The notes beneath the pieces were generated by a model, which was not told the origin of the DNA, searched no databases, and saw only the letters and a list, made by a program, of their open reading frames with translations. A stretch of DNA of 64,000 nucleotides from Exiguobacterium aurantiacum. GTDB taxonomy: Bacteria > Bacillota > Bacilli > Exiguobacteriales > Exiguobacteriaceae. This document shows positions 34,154 to 43,861 of this stretch, in pieces; the stretch's first letter is position 1; every line of letters starts with the position of its first letter. Both the position numbers and the translations under genes were made by a program. The stretch covers positions 62,001 to 126,000 of the forward strand of contig NZ_MKXO01000006.1 in assembly GCF_001766415.1 (NCBI RefSeq), in the 5' to 3' direction.

Positions 34154-36028
34154 ATGAGCGTGTGGCAACAACTATACGAGACGTATAATCAACATCTTGA
34201 TGAAGTAGGTAAGCCAGAAAGTCGTTGGGAAGGCAAGACGTTCACGTTACTCCCGATTTCTCATACGACGCAAACAGCGCACATAACTGTCAACATAACG
34301 CCAAGTGGCGAATTCCACTCGGCTGAAGTGATCGAGAAGGGTAACGGAAACACATTGATTCCAAGTACCGAAGATTCATCTAGTCGAGCAGGGAGTGTCG
34401 TCGCACCGTATCCGTTACATGACAAATTGCCTTATGTGGCTGGAGACTATGAAGCATTTGGCGGGGTGTATAAAAAAGATAATGCGCATCTGGTTTATAT
34501 TGATAACTTGAAAAAATGGTCTGAATCCTCTTATGGATTTGATCGGTTGAAGAGCATCTATTCGTATTTGCAAAAGGGACGACTCATTGAAGATTTAGTG
34601 GACGAGAAGGTGCTTTTTGCAGAGACTGATGGGACGTTGAAATGGACGTGGAAAGAGAAAGAGGAGAAACCTTTGATTTACTCTGTTGTGACAGGGGGGC
34701 TTGAAGGGGCATTTATCCGTTTTCATGTCCATTCGTCTGAACAATTGAACCAAGATCCATGGCGAGATCCTGAGTTTTACCAATCCTTTATTGATTATTA
34801 TGCCGAGCAGGCAGGTGAATCCACCTTATGTTTCGTTACTGGACAACAAAAAGTTGGGTCGACGAAACACGCGAATAAGATTCGGAATGCTGGAGACAAA
34901 GCTAAACTCATTTCTGCAAATGATAGTAGCGGATTCACTTTTCGAGGTCGATTCGATAAATCTTCTGAAGCTGCCTCGATTAGTTACGAGGTATCACAAA
35001 AAGCGCATAACGCTTTGAAATGGCTCATTCAAAGACAAGGAAGAATGATTGATCAACGTGTCTTTCTGGTTTGGGGGAGTCAAGCGACCGAGATGCCAAG
35101 TGCAGTTGATTCGACTTTCTCACTTGCTGCATTGTTTGACGATGTGGAGGAGAAAGAAGTATTCGATACGAACCAGGGCGGTGCACGAGCATTTTCTGAC
35201 GCACTAATCGGTTATAAAAGAAAGTTACCTCGACAAACCGTGAATATTTTAATACTAGATGCGGCAACGACAGGTCGTTTGGCGATCCTTTATTACCGTT
35301 CATTTGACCAAGAGCACTACTTTAGTCGACTTGAAGCATGGCATACGGAACATCCATGGGAGTACACCTACTTTGATAGCGAGAAGAAACGACGAGTATT
35401 CATTGGTGCACCTGCTTTGAACGATATTGCAACAATGGCCTATGGACCGCGTGCTAATGAAAAATTAATCAAAGCAACTGTCGAGCGGTTGATTCCTTGT
35501 GTGGTAGATGGACGTGGCGTACCGGACGATATTCGACGTAGTTTGACTCAGCGAGCATCGAATCCGATTGGTATGGAAAACTGGGAATGGGAGAAAACGC
35601 TACAAATTGCCTGCGGGATGATTAACAAGAAAGAAGGGATGAACATGGCATTAAATCAAGACATGACAGATCGAGATTATTTGTTTGGACGGCTATTGGC
35701 ACTTGCTGATTATTTGGAACGTCGGGCGCTAGGGAATGAAAAACGTGCCACAAATGCAATCCGTTATATGAATGCATTTTCTCAAAATCCGGCTCGGACG
35801 TGGATGACGATTCAAAGTGCACTTCAGCCGTATCAGGCTAAGCTCGGAACAAAATTAACGTACATCAATCGTTTAATTGACGAGGTTGGGGCACAAATCG
35901 ATCCGAGTGATTTTACGAATAAGCCGTTATCAGGTAAATACTTATTAGGTTTCTACAGTCAGCGACATGACTTGTATCAGAAGCGTGAAGAAACGCAAAC
36001 ATCCAAAGAGGAGAGTGTTGAAGCATGA
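34154..36028 (+). CDS. cas8c: Cas8c (Csd1) large Cascade subunit
   Basis: A 624-residue protein of the Csd1 family, which recognises the PAM in type I-C Cascade. Recognised from position between cas5 and cas7, its length and segments such as FVTGQQKVGSTKHANKI, FRGRFDKSSEAASISYEVSQKAH and the C-terminal GKYLLGFYSQRHDLYQKRE. Its stop overlaps the cas7 start (ATGA). In this subtype an internal start can also produce a small subunit, which was not resolved here. Confidence 0.93.
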   Translation: MSVWQQLYETYNQHLDEVGKPESRWEGKTFTLLPISHTTQTAHITVNITPSGEFHSAEVIEKGNGNTLIPSTEDSSSRAGSVVAPYPLHDKLPYVAGDYEAFGGVYKKDNAHLVYIDNLKKWSESSYGFDRLKSIYSYLQKGRLIEDLVDEKVLFAETDGTLKWTWKEKEEKPLIYSVVTGGLEGAFIRFHVHSSEQLNQDPWRDPEFYQSFIDYYAEQAGESTLCFVTGQQKVGSTKHANKIRNAGDKAKLISANDSSGFTFRGRFDKSSEAASISYEVSQKAHNALKWLIQRQGRMIDQRVFLVWGSQATEMPSAVDSTFSLAALFDDVEEKEVFDTNQGGARAFSDALIGYKRKLPRQTVNILILDAATTGRLAILYYRSFDQEHYFSRLEAWHTEHPWEYTYFDSEKKRRVFIGAPALNDIATMAYGPRANEKLIKATVERLIPCVVDGRGVPDDIRRSLTQRASNPIGMENWEWEKTLQIACGMINKKEGMNMALNQDMTDRDYLFGRLLALADYLERRALGNEKRATNAIRYMNAFSQNPARTWMTIQSALQPYQAKLGTKLTYINRLIDEVGAQIDPSDFTNKPLSGKYLLGFYSQRHDLYQKREETQTSKEESVEA

Positions 36029-36879
36029 ACGTACTAGACCACAAAATCGATTTTACTGTTGTGTTATCTGTTTCGAAAGCGAATCCGAACGGAGACCCAC
36101 TCAATGGAAATCGTCCACGTCAAAATTATGATGGCTACGGCGAGATTTCAGATGTTGCCATCAAACGTAAAATTCGAAACCGTCTACAGGATATGGGAGA
36201 GACAATTTTTGTACAATCGAATGACCGTCGTTCGGATAGTTACGAGAGTCTACGCGATCGCGCAGAAGGAAATGAAGAGCTGAAGAAATTGATGAAAGGA
36301 AAAGGGATGGGTGACCAGTTCGCTCAAGAAGCATGTGCGACTTGGATGGACGTGCGTTCATTTGGACAAGTGTTCGCATTCAAAGGTGAAAAATCTGGAG
36401 TGTCTATCGGTGTGCGAGGACCTGTCTCTATCCATACAGCAACGAGCGTTGCACCAATCGATATTACGAGTATGCAGATTACAAAAAGTGTGAACTCTGA
36501 GAGTGGAAAAGAACGTGGCTCTGACACAATGGGAATGAAACACCGCGTCGATCACGGAGTATATGTGTTGAATGGAAGCATTAATACTCAACTTGCTGAA
36601 AAGACGAATTTTACGAAAGAAGATGCAGAAAAATTAAAACAGGTTCTTGTTACACTGTTTGAAAATGATGCTTCATCCGCGCGTCCCGAAGGAAGTATGG
36701 AGGTTCATAAAGTGTATTGGTGGGAACATAGTTCGAAATTAGGACAATATTCATCTGCGAAAGTGCACCGTTCCATCTCGGTAAAACCGACGACAGAAGA
36801 GCCAAAAGACTTTTCGGATTATGAAATTCATGTTGCTCCACTTGATGGCTTAGAGCCTGAAGTGTTGGATGGATTATAA
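36025..36879 (+). CDS. cas7: Cas7 (Csd2) Cascade backbone subunit
   Basis: A 284-residue RAMP protein that polymerises along the crRNA. The start HKIDFTVVLSVSKANPNGDP and the middle DVRSFGQVFAFKGEKSGVSIGVRGPVSIHTA are typical of Csd2. Coupled to cas8c by ATGA and overlapped by the next gene by 11 bases. Confidence 0.95.
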   Translation: MNVLDHKIDFTVVLSVSKANPNGDPLNGNRPRQNYDGYGEISDVAIKRKIRNRLQDMGETIFVQSNDRRSDSYESLRDRAEGNEELKKLMKGKGMGDQFAQEACATWMDVRSFGQVFAFKGEKSGVSIGVRGPVSIHTATSVAPIDITSMQITKSVNSESGKERGSDTMGMKHRVDHGVYVLNGSINTQLAEKTNFTKEDAEKLKQVLVTLFENDASSARPEGSMEVHKVYWWEHSSKLGQYSSAKVHRSISVKPTTEEPKDFSDYEIHVAPLDGLEPEVLDGL

Positions 36880-37528
36880 ACAAGACGATTCCTATTTGCT
36901 GTTGTCGGGCATTCAACACTTTCAATTTTGTCCGAGGCAGTGGGCGCTCATCCACATCGAACAGCAGTGGGAAGAGAATTCTCGAACCGTTGAAGGGCAA
37001 CACCTGCACAAAAAAGCGGACGATCCGTTCGCGCGTGAAAAACGGAAAGACAAACTAATTGTGCGAGGGATGGCAATTAAGTCAGAAGTGTTAAACGTTA
37101 GCGGCCAGTGTGATGTCGTTGAATTTGTCCAAGATCCAGCAGGGGTCTCTTTGTATGGAAACCCTGATACGTATCGTCCGATCCCCGTCGAGTATAAGCG
37201 TGGGAAACCGAAAGTCGGGAAAGAAGATGAGCTTCAGTTGGCTGCACAAGCCATCTGTCTGGAAGAGATGTTTTTATGTCAAATCACAGAAGGTTATCTT
37301 TACTATAACGAAACGAAGCATCGTCATCAGGTACTGCTATCGGAAAGTTTGAAACATGAAGTTAGGGAGATCGTTGAGAAAATGAACGACTACTATAGGC
37401 GGCGACATACTCCAAAAGTAAAAATGGGACCACGTTGTAAAAGTTGTTCTCTCCAAAATATCTGCTTGCCAGAATTGATGGTTCGAGAGAGTTTCAGTGA
37501 GTATATGGAGAGGAGACTTCGGGATTGA
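36869..37528 (+). CDS. cas4: Cas4 exonuclease for spacer processing
   Basis: A 219-residue RecB-like nuclease with a four-cysteine iron-sulphur site: C21 (FQFCPRQW), C190, C193 and C199 (RCKSCSLQNIC). The nuclease motif YRPIPVEYKRGK is present. In type I-C, Cas4 works with Cas1 to select PAM-bearing prespacers. The start lies in the cas7 end with no good ribosome site, so translation is probably coupled. The stop overlaps the cas1 start. Confidence 0.93.
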   Translation: MDYKQDDSYLLLSGIQHFQFCPRQWALIHIEQQWEENSRTVEGQHLHKKADDPFAREKRKDKLIVRGMAIKSEVLNVSGQCDVVEFVQDPAGVSLYGNPDTYRPIPVEYKRGKPKVGKEDELQLAAQAICLEEMFLCQITEGYLYYNETKHRHQVLLSESLKHEVREIVEKMNDYYRRRHTPKVKMGPRCKSCSLQNICLPELMVRESFSEYMERRLRD

Positions 37529-38556
37529 AAAAGATGTTGAATACGCTATTCGTGAACCAATCGGATGCATACCTTGCTCTTGATGGCGGGAATGTAGTAG
37601 TAAAGAAAGATGACGAAGTTTTAGGGCGAGTGCCTCTCCATAACCTTGAAGGAATCGTTACGTTCGGATATACCGGGGCTAGTCCTGCATTGATGGGGTA
37701 TTGCGCCGAGAACGATGTGCCTCTGACATTTATGACAAAGAACGGTCGGTTTTTAGCACGTGTCATCGGAGAAAGTAAAGGTAATGTCGTATTACGCAAA
37801 ACGCAGTATCGACAATCTGACTGTGAACTTCAATCGGTAAAACTCGCTCGGAATTTTATTCTCGGAAAAGTATACAATCAAAAATGGATGCTTGAACGGA
37901 CGACTCGCGACTATCCGATGCGGGTTGACGTTACACGCTTCAAGGAAACATCGCAATACTTCTCGAAAAAGCTAATAGAAATTCGTGAGTGCGGAGATCT
38001 GGAAAGATTACGAGGTCTTGAAGGGAAAGTGGCGGTTCATTATAATCAACTTTTTGATGACATGATTCTTCAGCAGAAAGAAGAGTTCGTGTTCAAAGGA
38101 CGTTCGAGAAGACCACCACTTGATCGCGTGAATGCGATGTTGTCATTCGCCTATAGCTTGTTGGCACGCGATACTGGCGCTGCACTCGAAGCAGTTGGTC
38201 TCGATGCGTACGTCGGATTTTTGCACCGGGAACGTCCAGGACGGATTTCGCTGGCTCTTGACTTGATGGAAGAGTTGAGAGGGATTTATGCGGATCGGTT
38301 CGTACTTTCACTAATAAATATGAAAGTAATTCAAGCGAAACATTTCGTTCAAAAAGAAAATGGTGCTGTACTCATGACTGAAGAAGGGCGCAAAGTCTTC
38401 CTCTCAGCATGGCAGAAGAGAAAACAGGAGATGATTCACCATCCTTATTTAAAAGAAAAAATGATGTGGGGACTCGTACCTTACGCGCAAGCCTTACTAT
38501 TGGCTAGACATTTGCGTGGAGATTTAGAGGAATATCCAACTTTCTTGTATAAGTGA
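37525..38556 (+). CDS. cas1: Cas1 integrase, TTG start
   Basis: A 343-residue integrase for new spacers, starting MKKMLNTLFVNQSDAYLALD like other type I-C Cas1 proteins. TTG 37525 has GAGGAG upstream at normal spacing; the ATG nine bases later would trim conserved residues. The catalytic Glu-His-Asp residues expected in this family lie in the second half. It forms a complex with Cas2 encoded directly after it. Confidence 0.94.
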   Translation: MKKMLNTLFVNQSDAYLALDGGNVVVKKDDEVLGRVPLHNLEGIVTFGYTGASPALMGYCAENDVPLTFMTKNGRFLARVIGESKGNVVLRKTQYRQSDCELQSVKLARNFILGKVYNQKWMLERTTRDYPMRVDVTRFKETSQYFSKKLIEIRECGDLERLRGLEGKVAVHYNQLFDDMILQQKEEFVFKGRSRRPPLDRVNAMLSFAYSLLARDTGAALEAVGLDAYVGFLHRERPGRISLALDLMEELRGIYADRFVLSLINMKVIQAKHFVQKENGAVLMTEEGRKVFLSAWQKRKQEMIHHPYLKEKMMWGLVPYAQALLLARHLRGDLEEYPTFLYK

Positions 38557-38565
38557 GGGATGCAT

Positions 38566-38856
38566 GTGCTCGTTTTAGTGACATATGATGTGAATACTAT
38601 CTCACCCGGAGGCACGAAACGGCTTAGACAAGTAGCAAAAGTTTGTCAGCAGTACGGTCAGCGAGTTCAGAATAGTGTGTTTGAATGTATCGTTGATCAG
38701 ACAGAATTTACGACCTTGAAATTGCGGTTACAAGAGATTGTAGACGTAGACCGTGACAGTCTTCGTTTTTATAGACTTGGGAACCAACATGCATCTAAAG
38801 TAGAGCATTATGGAGTGAAAGAATCTTTAGATTTGGAAGGCCCTCTCATTTTTTAA
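38566..38856 (+). CDS. cas2: Cas2, GTG start
   Basis: A 96-residue ferredoxin-fold protein that bridges two Cas1 dimers. Starting at GTG 38566 gives MLVLVTYDVNTISPGG, the usual Cas2 N-terminus, with GAGG seven bases upstream; an ATG six bases earlier is only one base from that site. QNSVFECIVDQTEF is the second family signature. Last cas gene, 180 bp before the first repeat. Confidence 0.93.
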   Translation: MLVLVTYDVNTISPGGTKRLRQVAKVCQQYGQRVQNSVFECIVDQTEFTTLKLRLQEIVDVDRDSLRFYRLGNQHASKVEHYGVKESLDLEGPLIF

Positions 38857-39036
38857 AGATGAAGGTGTTTTCAGTGAGTGCGAACTTGAAGTGCACATCA
38901 TTTTCTAGAGAGGTTCGCACCTGGTTTTTATAAAGTTTTTGAATGAAAGATCAACGAATCTAGTCTTCGGAATACAGAAATAGGTAATATTGTTTATCAC
39001 ATTTATTTTAGTCGGTTTTTTTAGCTTAAATCGGCT
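38857..39036 (+). promoter_or_regulatory. CRISPR leader
   Basis: An AT-rich 180-bp stretch between cas2 and the first repeat, the position where type I-C leaders lie. It holds an inverted repeat GTGCGAAC (38878-38885) / GTTCGCAC (38913-38920) near cas2 and T-rich DNA next to the array. It should carry the array promoter and the integration signals. TAATAT near 38985 is a possible -10 without a clear -35. Confidence 0.7.
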
Positions 39037-42000
39037 ATCGCACTCCATGTGAGTGCGTGGATTGAAATGTCTCGATCATCAGCGACTCGTAATCGTCCAC
39101 CTATCGCACTCCATGTGAGTGCGTGGATTGAAATTTCGCCCCGCGCACCTTCATGCCGTAACTGTGCAGATCGCACTCCATGTGAGTGCGTGGATTGAAA
39201 TTTCGCAATTGGAAGGATCGTCGTCCGAATAAAGTATCGCACTCCATGTGAGTGCGTGGATTGAAATATTACCGCAATATAAGTATTTATGTTTACGGTT
39301 ATCGCACTCCATGTGAGTGCGTGGATTGAAATATTTCTATAACCTCCTATAAAATTTATCATTTGTATCGCACTCCATGTGAGTGCGTGGATTGAAATAA
39401 TGGTCATCGGTAGCGTGTAGTAGGAGCGGAGCATCGCACTCCATGTGAGTGCGTGGATTGAAATTTCCGCGCGCCCGTATGTTGCCACCGTGTGCCGAAT
39501 CGCACTCCATGTGAGTGCGTGGATTGAAATTTGACGCACGGTGACGAGGTTTTGAAACTCGCGCATCGCACTCCATGTGAGTGCGTGGATTGAAATCTGC
39601 ATCGTCGCCGTCGCATGGCTGTACACGTCATCGCACTCCATGTGAGTGCGTGGATTGAAATTTAAAGTTCATTGTCGAATCCCTCCGTATACAAATCGCA
39701 CTCCATGTGAGTGCGTGGATTGAAATAAATCTGCGCTGGCAACGATATCATTCCCTAACAATCGCACTCCATGTGAGTGCGTGGATTGAAATGGGTCAAT
39801 CGTCGCTTCCGGTAGTGCCGACTTCATCGCACTCCATGTGAGTGCGTGGATTGAAATGGCTTGAATGACCACCACTTGTATGTCTCTTTAATCGCACTCC
39901 ATGTGAGTGCGTGGATTGAAATTTTCGTGGTCGAATCCCGGCGACATCGTGCTCGAATCGCACTCCATGTGAGTGCGTGGATTGAAATTTGGATGTCCAC
40001 TCGCCATCGCGGGTCATGATGATCGCACTCCATGTGAGTGCGTGGATTGAAATAATTTCCGGCGACCTCGGCGACGGGTTTTTGCATATCATCGCACTCC
40101 ATGTGAGTGCGTGGATTGAAATAAGACGTGCAAAACGCGAACCTCGCGGGTCTTCATCGCACTCCATGTGAGTGCGTGGATTGAAATGTACTCGTCATAC
40201 TGCTTCATCTGATTTCGCCTATCGCACTCCATGTGAGTGCGTGGATTGAAATAAACCCTTTATTAAAGTCGTGGATCGCTTTGCCATCGCACTCCATGTG
40301 AGTGCGTGGATTGAAATGCTTCGAAGTAAGAGTTTTCGATATTAATATCACATCGCACTCCATGTGAGTGCGTGGATTGAAATCCTCTATCTTAAAAGGA
40401 GTGAATCATAATGGCAATCGCACTCCATGTGAGTGCGTGGATTGAAATAGGTAACGATGGTGGCAAAGGACGCGACAGAGGTAATCGCACTCCATGTGAG
40501 TGCGTGGATTGAAATTTGCGCCGTACCTTGAATCGCGACCTGGGTCCCACATCGCACTCCATGTGAGTGCGTGGATTGAAATGCCTTGGTTGGCAATGCT
40601 TCTCCAAAGGGGACATATCGCACTCCATGTGAGTGCGTGGATTGAAATCCTTCCTTATATACGGGGTAAATAATCTATGTCATCGCACTCCATGTGAGTG
40701 CGTGGATTGAAATCCGTACAGGTGCTCGACCTTGTCCTCGCGTTCGATATCGCACTCCATGTGAGTGCGTGGATTGAAATGTTGCGAAGGTGTCCTCGAT
40801 GCCCGTGAGCTCGATCGCACTCCATGTGAGTGCGTGGATTGAAATAACGCCTGCCACGGGGTTTGTTCCTCGCCCGGTATCGCACTCCATGTGAGTGCGT
40901 GGATTGAAATGTTCGAAGAATTCCCGGTGTTCGATTTGCTTCCGATCGCACTCCATGTGAGTGCGTGGATTGAAATACCGAATCCGTTCGACAATGTATT
41001 CGGCGCCAGATCGCACTCCATGTGAGTGCGTGGATTGAAATTCCAAGGCGATAAGTGTGATAGGGAATGTGTGGGATCGCACTCCATGTGAGTGCGTGGA
41101 TTGAAATAATAACCGTTCTCTGACCGATAATTTCGCCATAGTATCGCACTCCATGTGAGTGCGTGGATTGAAATACTTCGCCTATCGTCGATAAATCATC
41201 GCACTCCATGTGAGTGCGTGGATTGAAATAGTTGAGTTTGTTCGGCGAAGTAACGGCTTTTTATCGCACTCCATGTGAGTGCGTGGATTGAAATACGACA
41301 AAGGGGAACGATTGGACGGCACACCGTTAATCGCACTCCATGTGAGTGCGTGGATTGAAATAGAAGCGAAACTCGGAACGTTGCTCGCGAACCTCATCGC
41401 ACTCCATGTGAGTGCGTGGATTGAAATAAGGGACCTCAGATATTAACATTTATGAGAAACTATCACACTCCATGTGAGTGCGTGGATTGAAATCTCCAAT
41501 AGCGTCACATTCCGGGCATCTGCGAGCGATCGCACTCCATGTGAGTGCGTGGATTGAAATCCCAGATGATGTATCAGCGCGTGAAACACACCGGATCGCA
41601 CTCCATGTGAGTGCGTGGATTGAAATGCAGTACATTACGTTTGACAACTTTGCACACGAATCGCACTCCATGTGAGTGCGTGGATTGAAATAAGCTAATG
41701 AAAGCTGAATGTGAGGAGCAAGGCATTATCGCACTCCATGTGAGTGCGTGGATTGAAATTTCGTAACCTGTGGTGAAATGACGAATCACTTTATATCGCA
41801 CTCCATGTGAGTGCGTGGATTGAAATCACGCAAGGTTGAACGCACCGCCCACCTCGTCGTATCGCACTCCATGTGAGTGCGTGGATTGAAATTGTTGCCG
41901 GGCGGGTCAAGGTCACTTCGCGCAAATCGCACTCCATGTGAGTGCGTGGATTGAAATCGCTATGTCTATAAGGCACGTCCTGATTCCGAGATCGCACTCT

Positions 42001-42089
42001 ACGTGAGTGCGTGGATTGAAATACATCGACCCGTTTCACGAAGAACGCGAGGATAAGGTCGCACCTCGTGTAGGTGCGTGGATTGAAAA
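39037..42089 (+). CRISPR. Type I-C CRISPR array, 47 repeats and 46 spacers
   Basis: The 32-bp repeat begins ATCGCACTCC and ends GTGGATTGAAAT, with a hairpin GCACTC-CATGT-GAGTGC, the known type I-C repeat form. Start-to-start distances are 65-69 bp, so spacers are 33-37 nt, apart from one of 23 nt at 41175-41197. Repeats are almost identical; changes are seen at 41462 (G to A at position 4), 41991 (two loop changes) and 42058 (terminal, seven changes). Orientation follows from the leader and cas side on the left and degenerate repeats on the right. The last spacer matches the neighbouring MFS gene; no other spacer was seen to match the window, by eye only. Confidence 0.97.
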
Positions 42090-42139
42090 GGCATAATCAG
42101 TATCATAAGCATTGACATTTCTAAGTGACTTACATCGTC

Positions 42140-42191
42140 TTTACAGGCAAATGGACGAACCTCCTCAGAGATTCGTCCATTTGCCTGTAAA
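42140..42191. terminator. Long perfect hairpin after the CRISPR array
   Basis: A 20-bp perfect stem (TTTACAGGCAAATGGACGAA and its complement at 42172-42191) with a 12-base loop. It lies 16 bases after the MFS stop on the minus strand. Neither side has a full T tract; the plus side has TTAATTT. It may end MFS transcription, array transcription or both. Confidence 0.55.
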
Positions 42192-42207
42192 TTAATTTCA
42201 TGTTTGT

Positions 42208-43707
42208 TTAGTTTGCGCGTTTCAATTCTTTGTTTATATCTTCTTGTTTGAAATCAAGGTTTCGAACATCAACCCGTTTCACAAAGAACGCCAAGATGAG
42301 CGCCAAAATGTTCATGACTAACGCAACATAAAACGACACTTGAATCCCTGACAGCAGCGCTTGCTGCGTCATCACACCCATTGCGCTCTCGGTCAGTGTC
42401 GACGGGTCGACGCCGGTCATAAGTGACTCGGCTTCAGTCCGCGTCACCGAGTTCATAATCGTCACCAAGACAGCCGTCCCGATCGCGCCGGATACTTGTT
42501 GAGCCGTGTTGTTGATGGCCGTACCGTGCGGGTTAAGGCTCGTCGGCAATTGGTTGAGACCGTTTGTTAAAATAGGCATCATCACCATCGACATCCCGAA
42601 CATACGAAGCGTGTACGTCGTCACGATATACGTATACGTCGAGTCGAGCTGGACGTTGGCGAGCATATACGTCGAGATCGCCGTGATCGTGAGACCGGTG
42701 ATCGAGAGGAGCTTCGGCCCAAATTTATCGAACAGTTTCCCCGTGATTGGTGACATGATCCCCATGATGATGGCACCTGGCAACAGCATCAGTCCTGAGT
42801 CGAGCGGTGAGATGCCGCGGACGCTTTGGACGTAGGCTGGCGTCAAGATCATGCCTGAGAACATGGCGACCGCGTTGACCATCGCGATGACCGACGCGAG
42901 GGCGAACATCGGATATTTATACGCCCGCAAGTCGAGGAGCGGTTTTTCCATGTTGAGCTGGCGGACGACGAACGCAATCAAAGTGACGAGGCCGACGATC
43001 ATCGTCGTCAAGACGATCGGGTTGTCCCAACCGTCCGAACTGGCCGAACTGACGCCGTATAAAATACCGCCGAAGCCGAGCGTCGATAAGACGAGCGACA
43101 AGTAGTCGAGCGATTGGTCTTTGTTTTGAACCATGACGTTCTCGGCTTTCCAAATCGCGAGTCCGAGTCCGATGATGGCGAGCGGGAGAATCATCTCAAA
43201 CAAGACGCGCCAGTCGTAGTACTCGACGATATAGCCTGACAGTGTCGGGCCGATCGCCGGTGCCGTGATCATGACGAGTCCGAAGATGCCCATCGCCGTT
43301 CCGCGTTTCTCACGCGGGAAACTGACGAGCATGACGTTCATGAGCAGTGGTCCCATCGTCGAAGCCCCGACCGCTTGGATCATCCGGCCACTGAGTAACC
43401 AGCCAAACGTCGGAGAAAAGGCGGCAATCGCCGTCCCGAGGGCGAAAATCGCCATCGAGGTGATGAAGAGCGCTCGGTTCGAAAAGCGGGTGATCAAGTA
43501 GGCCGATGCCGGGACGAGGACACCCGTCACGAGCATGAAGCCGGTCGCAAGCCATTGGACGGTCGAGTAGTCGGCGATGTCCAAATCGACCATGATCGAT
43601 GGGAGCGCGACGTTAAGTAATGAGTTGTTCAAGAAGGCGATGAATGCCCCGACGAACAAGACCGCGAGCATGAGATACGGCGGTTTCTTTTGGAATTCTG
43701 GTTTCAT
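42208..43707 (-). CDS. DHA2-family (EmrB/QacA-like) drug exporter
   Basis: A 499-residue MFS protein with 14 predicted helices and the loop motif SGRMIQAVGAS together with MGPLLMNVMLVSFPREKRGTAMGI, the DHA2 pattern. It should pump drugs or lipids out with proton exchange. It is divergent from a TetR gene that probably represses it. Its C-terminal codons for LILAFFVKRVDV match the last CRISPR spacer. The stop is followed by a long hairpin. Confidence 0.9.
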   Translation of the reverse strand: MKPEFQKKPPYLMLAVLFVGAFIAFLNNSLLNVALPSIMVDLDIADYSTVQWLATGFMLVTGVLVPASAYLITRFSNRALFITSMAIFALGTAIAAFSPTFGWLLSGRMIQAVGASTMGPLLMNVMLVSFPREKRGTAMGIFGLVMITAPAIGPTLSGYIVEYYDWRVLFEMILPLAIIGLGLAIWKAENVMVQNKDQSLDYLSLVLSTLGFGGILYGVSSASSDGWDNPIVLTTMIVGLVTLIAFVVRQLNMEKPLLDLRAYKYPMFALASVIAMVNAVAMFSGMILTPAYVQSVRGISPLDSGLMLLPGAIIMGIMSPITGKLFDKFGPKLLSITGLTITAISTYMLANVQLDSTYTYIVTTYTLRMFGMSMVMMPILTNGLNQLPTSLNPHGTAINNTAQQVSGAIGTAVLVTIMNSVTRTEAESLMTGVDPSTLTESAMGVMTQQALLSGIQVSFYVALVMNILALILAFFVKRVDVRNLDFKQEDINKELKRAN

Positions 43708-43775
43708 CTGGACTGCTCCTTTATTTTCTAAATAGTTATATGCTAGTAAGTGTCGATGACATGATTTTATACCCG

Positions 43776-43825
43776 TTGTACAAATAAATCAACAATTTTG
43801 TACCACGAGTTTAAAATGCTATACT
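43776..43825 (+). promoter_or_regulatory. Divergent promoter region of the TetR/MFS pair
   Basis: TTGTAC at 43798-43803 and TATACT at 43820-43825 (16-bp spacer) form the TetR-gene promoter. TTGTAC also occurs at 43776, within the palindrome TTGTACAA, and on the minus strand TATAAA with an upstream TTGTTG could serve the MFS gene. The repeated TTGTAC elements are candidate TetR contacts. Confidence 0.5.
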
Positions 43826-43861
43826 TAGGATACAAACCAAACAGAACGGAGTAATCAGTAT

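Noticed and set aside
39021-42039. Several minus-strand reading frames with the repeated peptide ISIHALTWSA
   Set aside because: These are translations of the CRISPR repeat and not tandem-repeat proteins.
42090-42139. Insertion-sequence end or attachment site beside the array
   Set aside because: No terminal inverted repeat, direct repeat or transposase remnant was found; the only structure is the hairpin that follows.
42266-42300. Active self-targeting by the last spacer
   Set aside because: Five mismatches and CGA instead of TTC at the PAM position make cutting of the local gene unlikely; only the origin of the spacer is reported.
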